The notes: a model not told the origin generated them from the sequence alone. Shown: positions 1 through 12,978, counted from the stretch's first letter. The stretch: DNA of 64,000 bases from Gastrodia elata (GCA_016760335.1 CM028675.1:23586501-23650500), one strand, 5' to 3'. Translations and numbers: made by a program.

Positions 1-2884
1 AAAAAAATAAAAAGGAGAAACAATGAGAAAATGGTCACCCAACTCCAACAAAAAAAATCTCAAAAGCAAAATCTAAGAAACCGAAAGATGACCCACGCCA
101 GAAAACTCATTCGGTCAATTAGCGATCGCATCTTTGTTTCAGGTTATGGCTTGATTTTTTATGCTATTTTTTTTTTCTCCTTTTTTTTCCCAAAATCCCA
201 AATGAGGATATCAATATTATCAAGATCAATTTCTGAATCCTCATTTGGGTCCTCTTGGGAATCTAACTCAACGTTCCTACTAGATTCACTTCTGCCACCT
301 TGTGTAAGAGTAGGGTAAGGACTTCCATAATCAGACATGGAAATGCAATGTATTTATGTGTATATATGTGTAATAGTATATTGAACAAGCCCTCTAAAGA
401 AAATGTTAGTTATGTCATATTAACGATAAAGAAAATAGTAATGGCAGTGGAAATGATAATGGTTTTGACAATGCACTACATAAATTATCGCACAATAGTA
501 TAAAATGTGTTATATTTTGATAAAATAGTAAAGGTTAGAAGAAAAGATTTATATGGTAAAAGTTAAGAGCTTGTATCTATGCAATTAATAAAATTAAGAA
601 TAACCAGATATACTAAATATATGGTAAACACCCAAATTATACACCACCTTGTGTAAGGGTAGGATGGTGTTTCAAATGAAAGTGCTCTATAAGAGTGATG
701 CTTTTAATGACTTGCGCTCAGGGATGTGAGCATTAAATAGTTGTACTCAAAGTAATGTGAGTCAGAGGAGTGTTTGTGCTAGTAGATTTGTAAGCATATG
801 TTAAATGAGAACTCTTATTCTTTTTTGTTGAGTTATAGTGTTGCCATCACTCTTTTGTGTTTTAACTCGCATTGATTTAAAGTCATTAGCATAATGCTCA
901 TTCTTGTAGCCATTGTTTTTTAGGCTTGAATGTAATGTTCATAAATGACTCAAATGTGATCCTTAAGTTCAATTTTAAGCAATGCTTAGCTTGTTTTGAG
1001 TAAGATAATCTAAGCTAAGCTAATGATGTGACATTAAGAAAAATATGATGTTCTTTTGTTGGCTTTTGCTAAGATTCTAACATTGAGTTAAAAGGGCTTA
1101 AGCAAGTTGAGGCTAAGCTAGCTTAAGCTAAGATCAGCTTGAAATGAATAGGACTAAGTGTCAACACAAGTTTGAATTTGAAGTAAAGTTCATTAATCTA
1201 GAATCTTAGGCAAGGATTTAACATAAATAATAATTAGTTAACTCGCTCAATTGAGCATCCAATCTATTTTCAACATTTTAATACTCATAAGATCAATTTT
1301 ATTTGACATGATTAATTAATCAATTGTTTGTATTTAATTTATATTACATAATTATGTAATTTTAAATTGAATTTTTATTTAAAATTTTGGTTAACATATC
1401 TTGAATTTTACTAAAATATTGAACACAATTTGGTATCATAACACTACTCAAAATTGCATCCAAAAAGTACTCCTATAGTCGATTATAAGATCAATGGAGG
1501 GTGTTTAATCTTCCCAACAAACTCTAGGAGCATCAGAACTCATGATCTTCAAAATTTTGTCAAGTTGGCTCTAAGAGCATCAGAATGCAAGTCTTCACAT
1601 GTGATTCGGACAGAAAATGCTCTATGGCCTCTTAGGACTTGAGCTTTGAATGTCTTCTATGATAATTGAATCAAGCATTCATAGAGGTGAGGAAGGGGAG
1701 CAATTCTTGTCCAACTTAATCAATGGGAATAAAGGTTTTCATCTTTCGATGATTGCCTTATTAAGGCACTATGAGAATTACTTATATATCACTCATATAT
1801 AAATACTTATAAATTGTTAATTATATTTTACTTCTATATGAATCATTTTAATCATGTAATACTAATTGAAAATTTTACTCTAAATATATTAAATCAAAAA
1901 AAGAAATTATGTGACTTGAATTATCCAAATAATTTGATATTACTTTTAACTTGACATATATGACTTAAAATTATGACTAATTTGCATCACAAATCTGACA
2001 TCTAAAATTATATTTAGGATACTTAATATGCTAGAAAACCTCTACCTAGAAAATTATATTTAGAATACTTAATATTTGACTAATTTGCATTATAGTTCTG
2101 ACATCTAAAAATTTAACTCAAGAAATTTAGTATTTTTCTATATAATATAATGCAACATTTTAATATGACATAATAATCTTATTCAGAATATATGATAAGT
2201 ATTTCTTGAGATATGCTAACTGTAACTTGCTTCTTGTATTTTTCAGAATTTTTTTCAACTGTGCACTGCAATTTTACTTTTATTGTGCTTCTTTATTGCA
2301 CTATACTTTATACCTAAACCTTTTGCATATACTTTTCATTTGTACTTATCAATCAGGTTACATAATCTACAATTTTTTTGTTGCTATTGTATTCCTTAGA
2401 TTGAGATTTTCATCTGAGGCCTAAGTAGACACTGTTACTTGCTGAGGTCTATTGTTACACTATTTTATTTTATTCTTTAAAGGAAGGGTACAAGTACTCA
2501 AAAAAGCTTTCTTATCTTGTGCTAATATGTATGTTTGATACTTATCCTTCTAATTTAATATATAAATATTTTTAAGAATGTCATTCCATAATTTAATCCA
2601 AAATGTAGAAAAATATGTGATGATCTGTGTACATATAAATTTTATGCACAATGCAATATGATAAACAATGGACTATGTTTAGCTTTTAGTGTAGTGGCTC
2701 TATGATGAGTTATGTCTATATTTCATATTCCTTCTGATTTAACACTTTTTCAACTAAATCCTGGAATACCAAGGAACTTCTACTCATTATGGTTTAGACG
2801 TTCCAAAGATAAAACATCAAGCTTCCCTTCCATTTCGAGCATTCTAAGCATAATAGCCATGCAAATTGATAGGCATTGTAGTAA
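1..2884. other. AT-rich intergenic DNA without a recognisable gene
   Basis: No convincing coding region was found on either strand. Open frames here are short, lysine- or phenylalanine-rich and lack domain motifs. A phrase of about 20 bp (ccaccttgtgtaagrgtagg) occurs near 295 and again near 648, and the 960-1,135 stretch is full of short aagctaagct-type words, so part of this DNA is low-order repeat. A primer-site-like string, tggtatcataac, lies near 1,432 but has no gag-like frame after it. If the RDR-like gene to the right is intact, its remaining exons should lie in this direction, but none was recognised. Confidence 0.5.
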
Positions 2885-3330
2885 TTCACAACCCTTCAGC
2901 AACAACGCTATCTTAGCCCCACTACATTTGGCCAGCTATATGAATCCTTCTTCTCCATTGTGCATGATCAAATAACAACCCCTTCCTAAGTTCTAAATAT
3001 TAGAGATCCTTAACAATTTTTTGCATGTCTTTTTGGATCATTCACTTCCTCTTTTAACATGATAAAAATTCATAAACACAACATTCTTAACTGAGGTATT
3101 TAACATTTTATACATAATAAGCTCAAATCATCTAAGACAACTCTTCAAGCTTATCCTTAACTGAAGCAACTCCAACCAGCTACAAATGAGCTTATTTCTC
3201 ATCATATCCTTATGTGTATGCCCACTCATCCACCTTTGCATCTTCATCTCCGCAACATCAAATGTATCAATATGCTTGTGCTTTGTCGGGCAATATTCTA
3301 CCCTATATAACATAAATGGTCTTAGAGTTG
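2885..3330 (-). mobile_element. LINE (L1-type) 3'-end fragment
   Basis: The minus strand of 3,128-3,313 encodes a stretch ending the reverse-transcriptase region of plant L1-like LINEs. The diagnostic run is VAEMKMQRWMSGHT, followed by a degenerate RKD-IRN-like segment and a WLELLQ piece. Downstream on the same strand (about 2,960 to 2,885) is the usual plant LINE 3' untranslated phrase: a tagccgacc-like string, then agtggg, then a gttgttg tail, all slightly mutated. Only the last few hundred bases of an element that is normally several kb long are present, so it is a 5'-truncated, dead copy. It lies downstream of the RDR-like exons on the same strand. Confidence 0.65.
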
Positions 3331-4625
3331 TTAAATAAAACTTTTCTCTAATTGGAATTTTTCATTCACAAAAAAACCCAAAAGTGATCCCCCATTTCAT
3401 CCAATAAGCTTGGTTACTATTAATCTCACCTCTCCATTTACCATTATTTTGTATAATTAACTTACAATATTTGAACCCCTCAATCTTTTTAACATAATCT
3501 TCAATTGTTATTTCATTATTATAGCTTCCATTATGATTAAACTTACTCTCCGTATATACATTATGGATCTACTAAAGATTCTTTAGATTCTAAAGTTCTT
3601 CATAGCTAATGTAAGAAAACAAACTAACGTGAATGTGTTGAGTAAAAATGTTCATAACTAACAGTAAGAAAACAAACTAAAGGAAGAACTTAAAGCAATC
3701 CAATTTAACTAAAAAATAATTAAATAAAACCCCTTGCATTCTACAATCAGTAATTGCTCCAATATACATGTTTATATCACTTCAATATAAAATACACAAA
3801 CCTTTATTAATTCTCTACAAAGAACTTCCTTGGAACATTTTTTTTTCTATATTGTAAATATCAATTGGAGTTATTTGTCTCTCTAAATTTTTCCATCAAA
3901 CTTCTAAAGAAATGTATAACCTCCATAACTAATCTACATCCAAAAAACCAATTTGATTATGAATAATAGTACTATCTCATTGTAATTTGCATTCAAACAC
4001 TCTCAGAATTTCAAAATATAGCTCATTAATTTAATTTCTCTATAATTTATGCATCCTTACACATCATCTTTATTCATATAAGCAAATATCATAACTTTTT
4101 TCATTCATGAGGCAACTTTTAAGCCTTTAAAAATGAGCCACAGCACTCCTTTCTCGCCCAAACATATCCCACATCAATAGGGATGTCATCCACCCTTATA
4201 GCTTTATCAGTTTAAGTTTTTGTTAGTATTCCAAACTTCAATTTTATTAGCTCGGCAAATAAAAAAGCAATTGGCATTATCATTAAAACATGTCGATTTT
4301 ATTATTAAAAAGGTTCATTAAAAATATTGCCAAAATAATTCAGCCATTTATGTTAAACGCCCTCACCTTGAAAATAATTTTTTGATCAACATCCTCAATA
4401 TTCTTCAATTTGATAAAAAAATTTAGTTTTTAGCTGTCTTAAGTTGGCTAGCATTATAATGGTAAATAAATATGATGCAAAAAATATGTTAAAACTCATC
4501 TATTTCATGACACCTCACTAGAACTAAAATAAAAGAATTGAAATTGAAGCACCTCGCAACGATCAATTTGCTCAAAATGAGAGAAGATTACGGAACCAAT
4601 AGCCGTAAGAAAACGCATAACTCAC
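3331..4625. other. AT-rich DNA downstream of RDR-like exon 2; no exon recognised
   Basis: If the RDR-like gene is intact this is intron. On the minus strand a short piece at about 4,374-4,410 reads NIEDVDQKIIFK, flanked by AG and GT. This faintly recalls the residues that follow exon 2 in RDR proteins. The splice phase does not match exon 2, so I do not call it an exon. Nothing else coding is visible. Confidence 0.35.
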
Positions 4626-5175
4626 CTGCCACAATAACTCAAAATCAAAAAAGCTTTACGAAACTCAAAATCCCCTAAAGCTTTCATTATACTGCCTGCA
4701 TTCAGTACACGAGGAGGTACCACCGTATATGCCCCGAGAGGAATTGCATATGCCGGTGATGTGGCCTCACCGGCAGCAACATCTGTGCCAGGAAAAAAAA
4801 TTAAATAAATAAATAAATCGAACCATTAACTCATTTACCTGAAGAAAGGCAAGAAAAACAAATTAAACGGCTGCCTCTGCTAAGCGCTGAATGAGGGGTC
4901 GGTGGCCCCGAGATGCAAGCGCTCTCTTGAGTTGCGACAGACTCTGCATTCCGGGCCAGTACAATCTCCGAGTTCTTGCACTTGAATTTAATATAAGCTG
5001 ACAAGTTCCTAATCCTTTGAGAGGCCAACTCCGTCAATATCTCGAGAGCAGCGTCTTCGCCTATCTCCTTAAGGGAAAGACGAGCATTGTGGTCAGGGGG
5101 TGAGAGGAATTGAACGCTGCAAATTCGCGAGATTAATTTTTCAATGGAAGGAGAAAGTGAAGGAACTGAAGCCAT
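4626..5175 (-). CDS. RNA-dependent RNA polymerase, RDR3/4/5 (gamma) type, first two exons only
   Basis: Exon 1 is 5,175-4,839 and starts at the first ATG after a GA-rich leader. A 56-bp intron (4,838-4,783, GTAAATG...CACAG) follows, then exon 2 at 4,782-4,626 ending at a GTGAGT donor. Splice phases agree: one base carries over and forms the Asp codon. Exon 1 encodes the N-terminal helical block of gamma-clade plant RDRs: an I-x-x-I-C-x-x-Q segment near residue 17, then PPDHNARLSL, IGEDAALEIL and IRNLSAYIKF. Exon 2 contains ALGDFEFRKAFLILSY, a conserved phrase of the same family. RDR enzymes copy RNA into double-stranded RNA for silencing, but the function of the gamma clade is poorly known. 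The catalytic DLDGD part is not in this window, so this is either a truncated gene or a gene with a very long intron 2. Family assignment is from memory of conserved motifs. Confidence 0.55.
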
Positions 5176-5365
5176 CTTGATCGCCCTTCCAAACTCAAAG
5201 TCGGAGTTTTCGGGGTTCAGTTGAAGCTTAACGAAGCAAGTAGGGTTTGCCTCTCCGGCTTCATTTTGCTAAGGCTCGAGAGCAGAGCAGTACTGAGAGT
5301 GAGAGAGAGAGAGGAGAGAGGAGTCCTGCCTCTCATTTCGAATGTTCTTAGCGGATATAAATGCA
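5176..5365 (-). promoter_or_regulatory. Promoter and GA/CT-rich 5' leader of the RDR-like gene
   Basis: Reading the minus strand, a TATA-like TTTATATC lies at about 5,361-5,354. About 30 bases later comes a CT-rich leader (5,330-5,280, seen as a gagagagagagg run on the plus strand). The ATG follows at 5,175. A TATA box followed by a CT-rich leader is typical of plant core promoters. No experimental start site can be read from the sequence. Confidence 0.4.
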
Positions 5366-8300
5366 AATAAACATACATAATAATATTAGTTATCAAAATT
5401 ATATGCATTAAAAAATAGAGAAATATTATTTAGATTTGTTGACATGATATTCAAAAATATTCATTCAATTGGATTTGAATTTATTTTATTAATGTTTATT
5501 TATTTATATTAAAATAATATAAATATTATTTTTAAAATTTGCATTGAAATAATGTCCAAATCCTATTGAATTAGTATTTTTGAATCTAAATAACATTTCT
5601 CTTAACAACATTTGTGTGTTTTATTCTAATAGATTTTGCAATTTGGCAAATGAAATTGAAGTGCTATAATGCATATATTGATAAGATAATCAGCTCAACC
5701 TAAACAATATCTTCACTTTCCTTTTGTTCAAATGAGTCTACACATAGTACCTATTTTAAGAAAATAATTTTCTTTAATAAGTGGAATAATTATGGAGAAA
5801 TGTGCAAATAAAACGACAGTGTATTTTAGTGAAATTATCGATCACCGTTTTGTTTTAGATCAAATCGCCAATGTCAAAATGATACTTAGGGTCTAGCAAA
5901 TGTACCAATACCAACATTCAAAATGGTGAAAGTTCACAAAATAAAATTCTTAACTCTGTAGTGCCCAAAATTCCTATCATTTTATGGTGCTTGAAATTAG
6001 GAAAATGAAACAATTTCACCAATGAATACTAAGAGCAAGATGTAGTTGTGGAAAATCAAGCAACATATATATATATATATAATGTTTGCTTAGAAACCTC
6101 AAAAAGAGAGGAAAAACTATCGAACCACTCTAAAAAAAAAAATAAGCTGTGAAATCATAAAGAAGAGATACAAACTTCTATACTAAAATTCACAACACTA
6201 ATTTAATATATACTTGTTAAAGCCTTGCATGCCCCATTATTGTTGCCATGTTACCTTGCATCCACCCTATGGCCACTTCGCAATTGTCGTTGTTTGGTTT
6301 TCGGTACACAATTTCCCATTGCATTGATCGGCTCCTTCCACAAACTTTTGCGACATCCATTCAGCTATCGTGCAACTACCCTACGATATTGTGTCTGCCG
6401 TAATCTACATCTAATTCGATTACCCTATAGTGACACCAATTGCCATGCAACTTTTTGCACCTTTTATTTCATCTCTAACATCCTAATTTAGCATACAAGT
6501 AATTGTCGTGCAAGTACCTTCCAACATTTTAGCCACCCCACTCCACAACTCCTCTGGCCACGCTGTTTCAAACACTAGCTACCTTGTATGGTATTATTAG
6601 ATTTCATGCCTCAACTCCAAGTTGCTATCTCTTGAGTATTCATAGGCCTAACTAAGGAACCCTAAACTATGACATTCTCCGCATTCATGCCTTTGACAAC
6701 TCATATAAGGAGTTTGATCGAGTAAAAATAGTAATATTTGAAGATACTTTGCATATCAAGGTTCGAATATTATCAGTGTGAGATGTATACGTGAAGTAAT
6801 TATAAAATGATTTATTAAATTATAAACTAACATAATAGTTTTTAAATCATAATAAAGTTTTTCAAATATCATTGGTTTCTCAAATTATAATATTATGACT
6901 TTGAATTTGTAATTTCATTTGTATTTGCATTATTATTGTAGTTGTAATGCACTTTTCACTTTCATTTGTATTTGTGCTTTGCATTTGAATTTATATTTAC
7001 ATTCAAAATTTAATTTATACATCTAATCAGGTTTTAGAACATGTTATAGAAAAAAAAAATATTTCTTAAATAAATATCATATGAAAAGAATTAAGCATTA
7101 AACTTTTGAATAAAATAGAATTTCCTAAGGTATTAATCATAAATAACTTTTGAAAGGATATACAACCAATGCATGGTTAAGCAAATACATAAACATAATT
7201 TATCATAACTATCAAAATGTAGAAAATTAATATTCTTGTAACCAAATTTCTAGGAAATGAACTTACAATAATTGAGGATTTATTAATAAAATAAATACTT
7301 TCTTCATAATTATCAAATGATTATTTTAGATGTTATCAAATTAGCTTTTAATAATCATATCAATCATTAGACTTTTCCATTTGATCACCAATAAAAGAAG
7401 AATTCAACACCTTTGTAAGTGTGATTTTATAATAGCTCAAGCTTGTTGCTAAGCTGATTAAATCAATCTAATTTGATTAAACTAAAAATCAAGGTTTTTG
7501 ATTAATTCAAACAAAATTATAAAGGAACACAATTAGATAAAACATAATTTAAGAATTTTATTGCACAAATTTAAGAGCAATAAAAAACTAAGTACTTTTA
7601 AATGTCAAATAAATAAGTTCTATTTTCCAAAAAAAAATACTCAATTCACTCTCATGGGTCGTGTTATTAGGCTCCTACAACCAACAGTGACATCAGAGTG
7701 TGTCGCTACTATATATGATTCAATGATTAGTAGTAAAGTTTCTAATTTTTAATGGTATAACTTGAGATTATGAATCATCAAACAATATAGGGTACTTCAA
7801 TTCCTCGACCTCCACTATTTATTGAAACATAGGATTCATGGAAAACAAAATTGCAAATATTTCTACAATCTATTTAATTTTGATATAAAAATGTAAATAG
7901 AATATGTACAAAACCCTAAGTTCCCCTAAGTCAATAGATTAGAAAATATAAAAAATAATAAAATTAATGCTAATGCATTAATATATTTTCATTGCACTTT
8001 AAGATAAGATATTTTTTCTTTTATCTTTTCTTGCCAAATTGGTTCGAAATTTTGGAATCTCTAAGAAGATTATATGGTACTAAAAATACAAATAAGGAAG
8101 TAGAAATAAATAAGGGTATAGATGAATATCAAATGTGCATGATGACCAAAAGTATAAAAATCAATGAAAATAACTAATTAGAAAGCAAAACTGAAGAACC
8201 AACTCTTTAGAACTAGAAGGTATGGTCAAAAAACTTTGCCATGCATTAATAGTGTTTAAAATAATAATAAAGTTCTTAAATAAAAGCTACTGAATCTAAA

Positions 8301-8395
8301 AATATGAGTCTCAACAAATTGAGATTGAAAACTTAAAGACAACTCAAAAGTTTAGATGCCAGTAGTGGAGATCCCAACAAAATAATTTATACTGA
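5366..8395. other. AT-rich intergenic DNA, no gene seen
   Basis: No domain-bearing frame on either strand. A short (ta)n run lies near 6,066-6,080. The 6,225-6,490 stretch is slightly less AT-rich and open, but its translation is Cys/His/Leu-rich without any motif and resembles decayed LTR sequence. The rest is degenerate AT-rich DNA. Confidence 0.5.
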
Positions 8396-8880
8396 AAATT
8401 TAAGACTCCATAAAAAAATTATCAATCTTAAATTCATCTATAAATCTTTTAAAAATAAACTGGATGAATATGAACCAAATCATTAGATTACTCGATTGGC
8501 AGTATACATTAAGAGCAAAATGAAAATATGTTACAACAATCATTATCATTTAAATATTCTAGCAATTGTGGCTTATTTTGTCATGTATCTAGCATGGTCA
8601 ATCGAGTAATAATAGGAAATTTGTCTGGAAACCAAAAGAAAACTAAGAAAGCTTGTGGGCCGACTTTAGATGGGTCCAAATACATATTACTTAATGCAAT
8701 GTCATCTCCTTTGGTCATGCACCCAAGCTTGCATCTGCATATTCAATTTTTGTTGGTACAATAGACTTTCCATCAGCATATTCCAAAATGCAAAATTTGT
8801 TTTGTTAAACTTCTCCAAGAAATGCCTCATCCTCTGCCATTACTCTCAGTTGAACAAAGTTCAATTCGTTATGATACCAG
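8396..8880 (-). mobile_element. Ty1/copia 5' end: primer-binding site and start of gag (decayed)
   Basis: Reading the minus strand from 8,879 there is a tggtatcat primer-binding-site-like string, then a start-like ATG near 8,840. A frame-broken gag N-terminus follows with FNKTNFAFWNMLMESLLYQQ, the F-x-N-x-x-x-W-x-x-x-M pattern at the front of copia Gag proteins. A later word RLTMLD recalls the weakly conserved part behind it. Frameshifts and stops are present and homology fades before about 8,400, so the copy is dead and lacks pol. The LTR that precedes it lies at higher coordinates. Confidence 0.55.
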
Positions 8881-9450
8881 TGGCTGTGGATTTAACCAAC
8901 TCTTTAGTTCTCCTCATCTAAACATTAATGAGAAACTCACATTAGAAACACTGAAAGTGATCTCAATTTTTCCAAGAGCTTTCAAAGCCTTTCCCAGCCC
9001 ACTCATAGCTTCCTATTCCTCACAACACTTAGTCATCACAACTTTTCATCCTCTAACCACTAGCACAACATAAATGCATCACTCTTATGTATTTATAACA
9101 CTCCCAATAACCCCTGTCTGACCTTAGTACTAATGCATTTTGGCCACATATCCCATGTTCCCCATATGGGAATGCCACAAGTTCACAATTAGGCAATCCT
9201 AGTACTTTGATTTCCCTCCCGATATTCGCATTCCCAGCCTGGCACTTGGACGCGCTCGTGTCTAGGTCTTGGGCTATTTTAGCTTGGCAAAAATGCACAG
9301 AGTGCTTAGACGCGCCCAAGCCTCTATTCTGGCTCTTGCTTGGTCCAGCTGCTGACGCTTGAGCACACCCAAGCGTTAACTTCCCAACCAAGCCAATTCC
9401 TTTAGCAATTTTTAGGCTTACTTGATTTGATTCACATTCAATACGCACCT
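8881..9450 (-). mobile_element. Probable copia 5' LTR (minus strand)
   Basis: This stretch sits immediately before the copia primer site and ends in ...cagcca. A TATA-like tataaatac lies on the minus strand near 9,096-9,088, as expected for an LTR promoter. The region also has an unusually GC-rich part with gcgc-containing words (9,235-9,330). An open minus-strand frame of 131 codons (9,053-9,448) covers it but has no known domain, so I read it as chance openness of LTR DNA. The outer LTR edge was not found, so the right boundary is approximate. Confidence 0.4.
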
Positions 9451-11415
9451 GGTAAATATGTGGTTAACCCTGAGTCACTCCAAGCTCCGCAATTGACCCA
9501 TACTTCATTCTAAGGCCTATCCATTGCACTTGAGATTTCACCACATTCAATGTTTGCTCAAATTTACACACCAAGCTGTAAGTTTCGATGCACCCAAACT
9601 CGTCGCACCACTTTAGGTTGCACTCGATGCTCCACAAAACACAGCACGTTGGTTGACTTATTAGGCTTATGATATGTGAGCATTGATTGCCTTATTAGGC
9701 CTGCAATCTATGGCATATTTGGGCACATGCTTATTGTGTGCCTGGGCATCACATCTAGAGGTAGACTGTATGAGCCTGAGCGCATTGCATCTAGGCGCGC
9801 CCTTCAAGCAATATGAAAGCGTAACATGCTAGGTGAAATTGCTTAATGTGATTTAGCTAGCTTTTAAGTATGATCTCTCTCAAATTTTATTAAGTATACA
9901 TACATATCATTAATACATGCAAAAATACATCTTAAACAAAATAAAATAAAACAAAATATGAAGCTAACTCTCTAAATCAGATGCGATTGAGTTGCTATCT
10001 TGAGTTAATGAGCAAATCCGAAAACACAACATTGGATAAAATGATTAGCTCAAAATATATATATATATATATATAATTTGCAATCATCAAAACCAAATTG
10101 AGATGTTGACTTGAATTGAAATCTTAGAGTCAATGGTTTTGGATGGGCAAGCAAGGTCAATATAGAATATGGAGTCCAACTTTATTGGCATTACTTCTAA
10201 TAATCAACAACCTCAAAACCCTATTATGCTAAGAATGAACAAAACTACTATGACATAATCAAAACTTTATGTGCATGTTGATAAGGCAAAATTAGAAAAA
10301 TAAAGTTGGAAAGCCATAGAAGGGGCACATAACATGCACCTCCTTACATAAACAACTTCATCACAAGTAATGAGCCTCCCAATCCATCTTCTAAAGACAA
10401 CTTGAATATAGTTCTTTCCAATTATATACCTATCATCTTCTCCTTCAATCATCTATCCATAGTTCATATTTAAGAACCATATACACTATGTTTATGTTGT
10501 GTACCACCAGCAACAAATCTCTCCTAATATCTTGATCTTAGCATTAATGAGTCATTTCATTGATCCTCCAAGTACCTCGAGATGAAATCCTCTACTATGA
10601 TAAACCTTTTTTATCTCCCCTTCTTTTATGAACTTATCTAAGAACTTTGTGTAAAGCTTTGCACTAATCCTCCTACCAACTTTTGGCATCTTCAATAAGT
10701 CAACCACAAAAATGTACTCTTCTCTATTGTTGATCTTTTAACTTTAAGCATTCAAAGCTCTTAAATTCTTCATTTGCTCTCTTAATTAGCATGAATGTAA
10801 ATCACATCTTTCGATTCATATACTTGGTCATCCATGCCAACAGTTTCCCTATGGTTCAAGGTATTTTATCATTAACACTGAAACTTAAAACAGGAATTCT
10901 TTGAGCCCGGGCATGAACGCGTGCTGAGCCAATGGCTCTTCTTAATCCACAACACATCTTGGGATGCCAAAGTGATTCTTGCAACATAACTTCAGAGAGA
11001 ATCCCATACTTCAAGCTTCATCAATAATAATGATGACAAGTACTCTAATGGATGGCAATTAGGCTTACATGGGACTCCAATATCAATGCATCAAATAACA
11101 TGCATTTAATTGTACTGCTTACATTGTACAAATATATACTTAACCTTATATATGAAGCCTGCATCACATGAATTCTGTCACACAGGAAATGAGAAGATAC
11201 TTTAATAAAAACATAACTAACTCCACTAAGATAGTACCAACCCTAACTATAACAGGATAAAACAGTATTAATTACTATACTTTGGAGAAATAAATAAAAT
11301 ATACTTCTCCAATGCACTAAATTACAGAAACAGAAACATTTCAATGCCATGGAAAATATTAGATGTTTGGTACACTATACAAAGCTCAGCTATTCTTTTA
11401 CAGGTGAATAGACAT
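9451..11415. other. Intergenic DNA downstream of the kinase gene; no clear gene
   Basis: Mostly AT-rich, with a (ta)n run at about 10,049-10,074. On the minus strand, pieces between about 10,760 and 10,270 read as protein-like phrases (for example FIKEGEIKKVYHSRGFHLEVL), broken by stops. I do not recognise the family. This may be a decayed gene or transposon fragment. The kinase polyadenylation site should lie in the right-hand part, below 11,508. Confidence 0.35.
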
Positions 11416-11507
11416 TCACAACAAATCATCAGTTAAATGAAGATGGGGGAATGTAACGAGCAACAACAAAGCTTGCCCATAAAAAACCTCTGCTAAACCA
11501 AAATCGC

Positions 11508-11789
11508 TCATGAAACAGTTCTTCCATAGCAAATGGACGCAATGTACAGATTTTTTGCCCATTTTTCCTGTAACGACGACTTAGTTTTAGAAAAATGAGG
11601 AACTGGCAACTAAGTAAAATATAATGCATACAGTTGATGCAACTTCATTCAAAATGCTTGAAAAGGGGCGTAACTGAGTCAAGCTAACACGTGCGCTGCT
11701 TCAGCAAACCCCACTTGACTCATTAGCTTATGTGCTAGCTCAGTTAGAATTTGCCAATGTAAAATACACATATTTATTAAATTCAATAG

Positions 11790-11827
<38 letters not shown>

Positions 11828-12491
11828 TATTAATTAAATTTAATAATAATTCTCTCTTTTACAATTTGATTAACATTTAATGTTTTCATTTATAAATTAT
11901 ATTACGTGCAGCATTTTGTTAAAATTTTTCTTTAAAATAAATCATTTTAATTATAAGTTGATCAGATCCTGAGATGACTTGTGAGTTGACCCAAGCTCCA
12001 AAATTTGCTCGAGCTTGGATGTTGAACTCAGTTAATCGATCATGCTCAAGCTTGAGCTGGAGGCTGACTCGAGCTCGGCTTGGCTCTTTACACCCCCTTA
12101 AAATGTTAAGTGTTATGCATGTAATTATAAGTTTTATAAAATAATTAAAAAATGTTTGAAGTATAGGCTAAATCAAACAGTACTGATGCAAACACATAGT
12201 TAAGACAGCATCGTGCTTCAGTCTGGATTTTTCAGCATATAACTCTATATATTTGGTATCTTTTTGGAAAATGAAGTAAATGGGCAGATTAAAAAAATTA
12301 CCTTTACATGTTTGACTGGGAAAAGCAGAAGTCCTCAACGTCTCTTGCGTTTCATCAGTAGGTTTCCTTCTTGGCACACTTAATACAAGTGCAGACTGTT
12401 CCCATGTTGCAGCCGTGGAGGTTATACGGTAACCGTTATCCCATCTACGATGAATCCCTTCACTCGGATATATGAAGTCTAGCTCAACAAC
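11508..12491 (-). pseudogene. Last two kinase exons, with a +1 frameshift at the end of exon 15
   Basis: Exon 15 (12,491-12,302) reads cleanly to TSAFPSQTCK and leaves one surplus base before the GTAAT donor. Exon 16 (11,567-11,508) carries the family's invariant ending, EKWAKNLYIASICYGRTVS then TGA, in phase 0. The two phases do not agree. The family has His-Val-Lys just before EKW. The bases caaacatgtaaag near 12,314-12,302 give that only if one A of the three-A run is surplus. As the sequence stands, translation instead runs through a different frame for about 50 residues to a TGA at 11,418-11,416. This is either a real mutation near the C-terminus or a homopolymer error. The rest of exon 15 is intact. 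Confidence 0.8.
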
Positions 12492-12934
12492 CTGCCAATT
12501 ATTAGTCAAATAATAGAATAAGCACAAGGAAATGTGTTAATGCTTAATTAGCAGTTAGAGCTTCCGTCATCCCAAATGGTAGAGGTTCAAAACTCATCAA
12601 TCATCGCATAATATTAATCGCTATTCTAAAAAACATTAGATGCATTACCTAAAACTTAAATATTTACATATTAAAACACATAATTTTATTATTTACAAAA
12701 TTACCACCTAATATTAAGAATATTCTCAACGTGTAACAATTAGAAAGAGCACAATGGGGTGGGGTGGCATTTTTGTTGCTAGGATGGGAATTATGGACAG
12801 TAGTTTGTGAATATTCAATTTGAGTATTCAATATGAAAACAAGAAAAGTAGAATGCATTAATTTACACTCAAATACTACACACATGCTGCCAAAACTAAA
12901 TTATACTCACCGTACCATGCTGAATGCATACATA

Positions 12935-12978
<44 letters not shown>

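Noticed and set aside
1425..1650. Primer-binding-site-like tggtatcataac followed by a 62-codon frame
   Set aside because: No gag motif follows and no LTR pair was found, so the string could be chance.
4374..4410. Possible third RDR exon reading NIEDVDQKIIFK
   Set aside because: AG and GT flank it, but its phase does not fit exon 2 and the piece is too short to trust.
9053..9448. 131-codon minus-strand frame
   Set aside because: It overlaps the probable copia LTR with its TATA-like string, and the translation has no recognisable domain. I treat it as chance openness of GC-richer LTR DNA.
10270..10760. Protein-like phrases on the minus strand
   Set aside because: They read well in pieces but are broken by stops and I could not assign a family. 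Mentioned only as unidentified in the intergenic entry.
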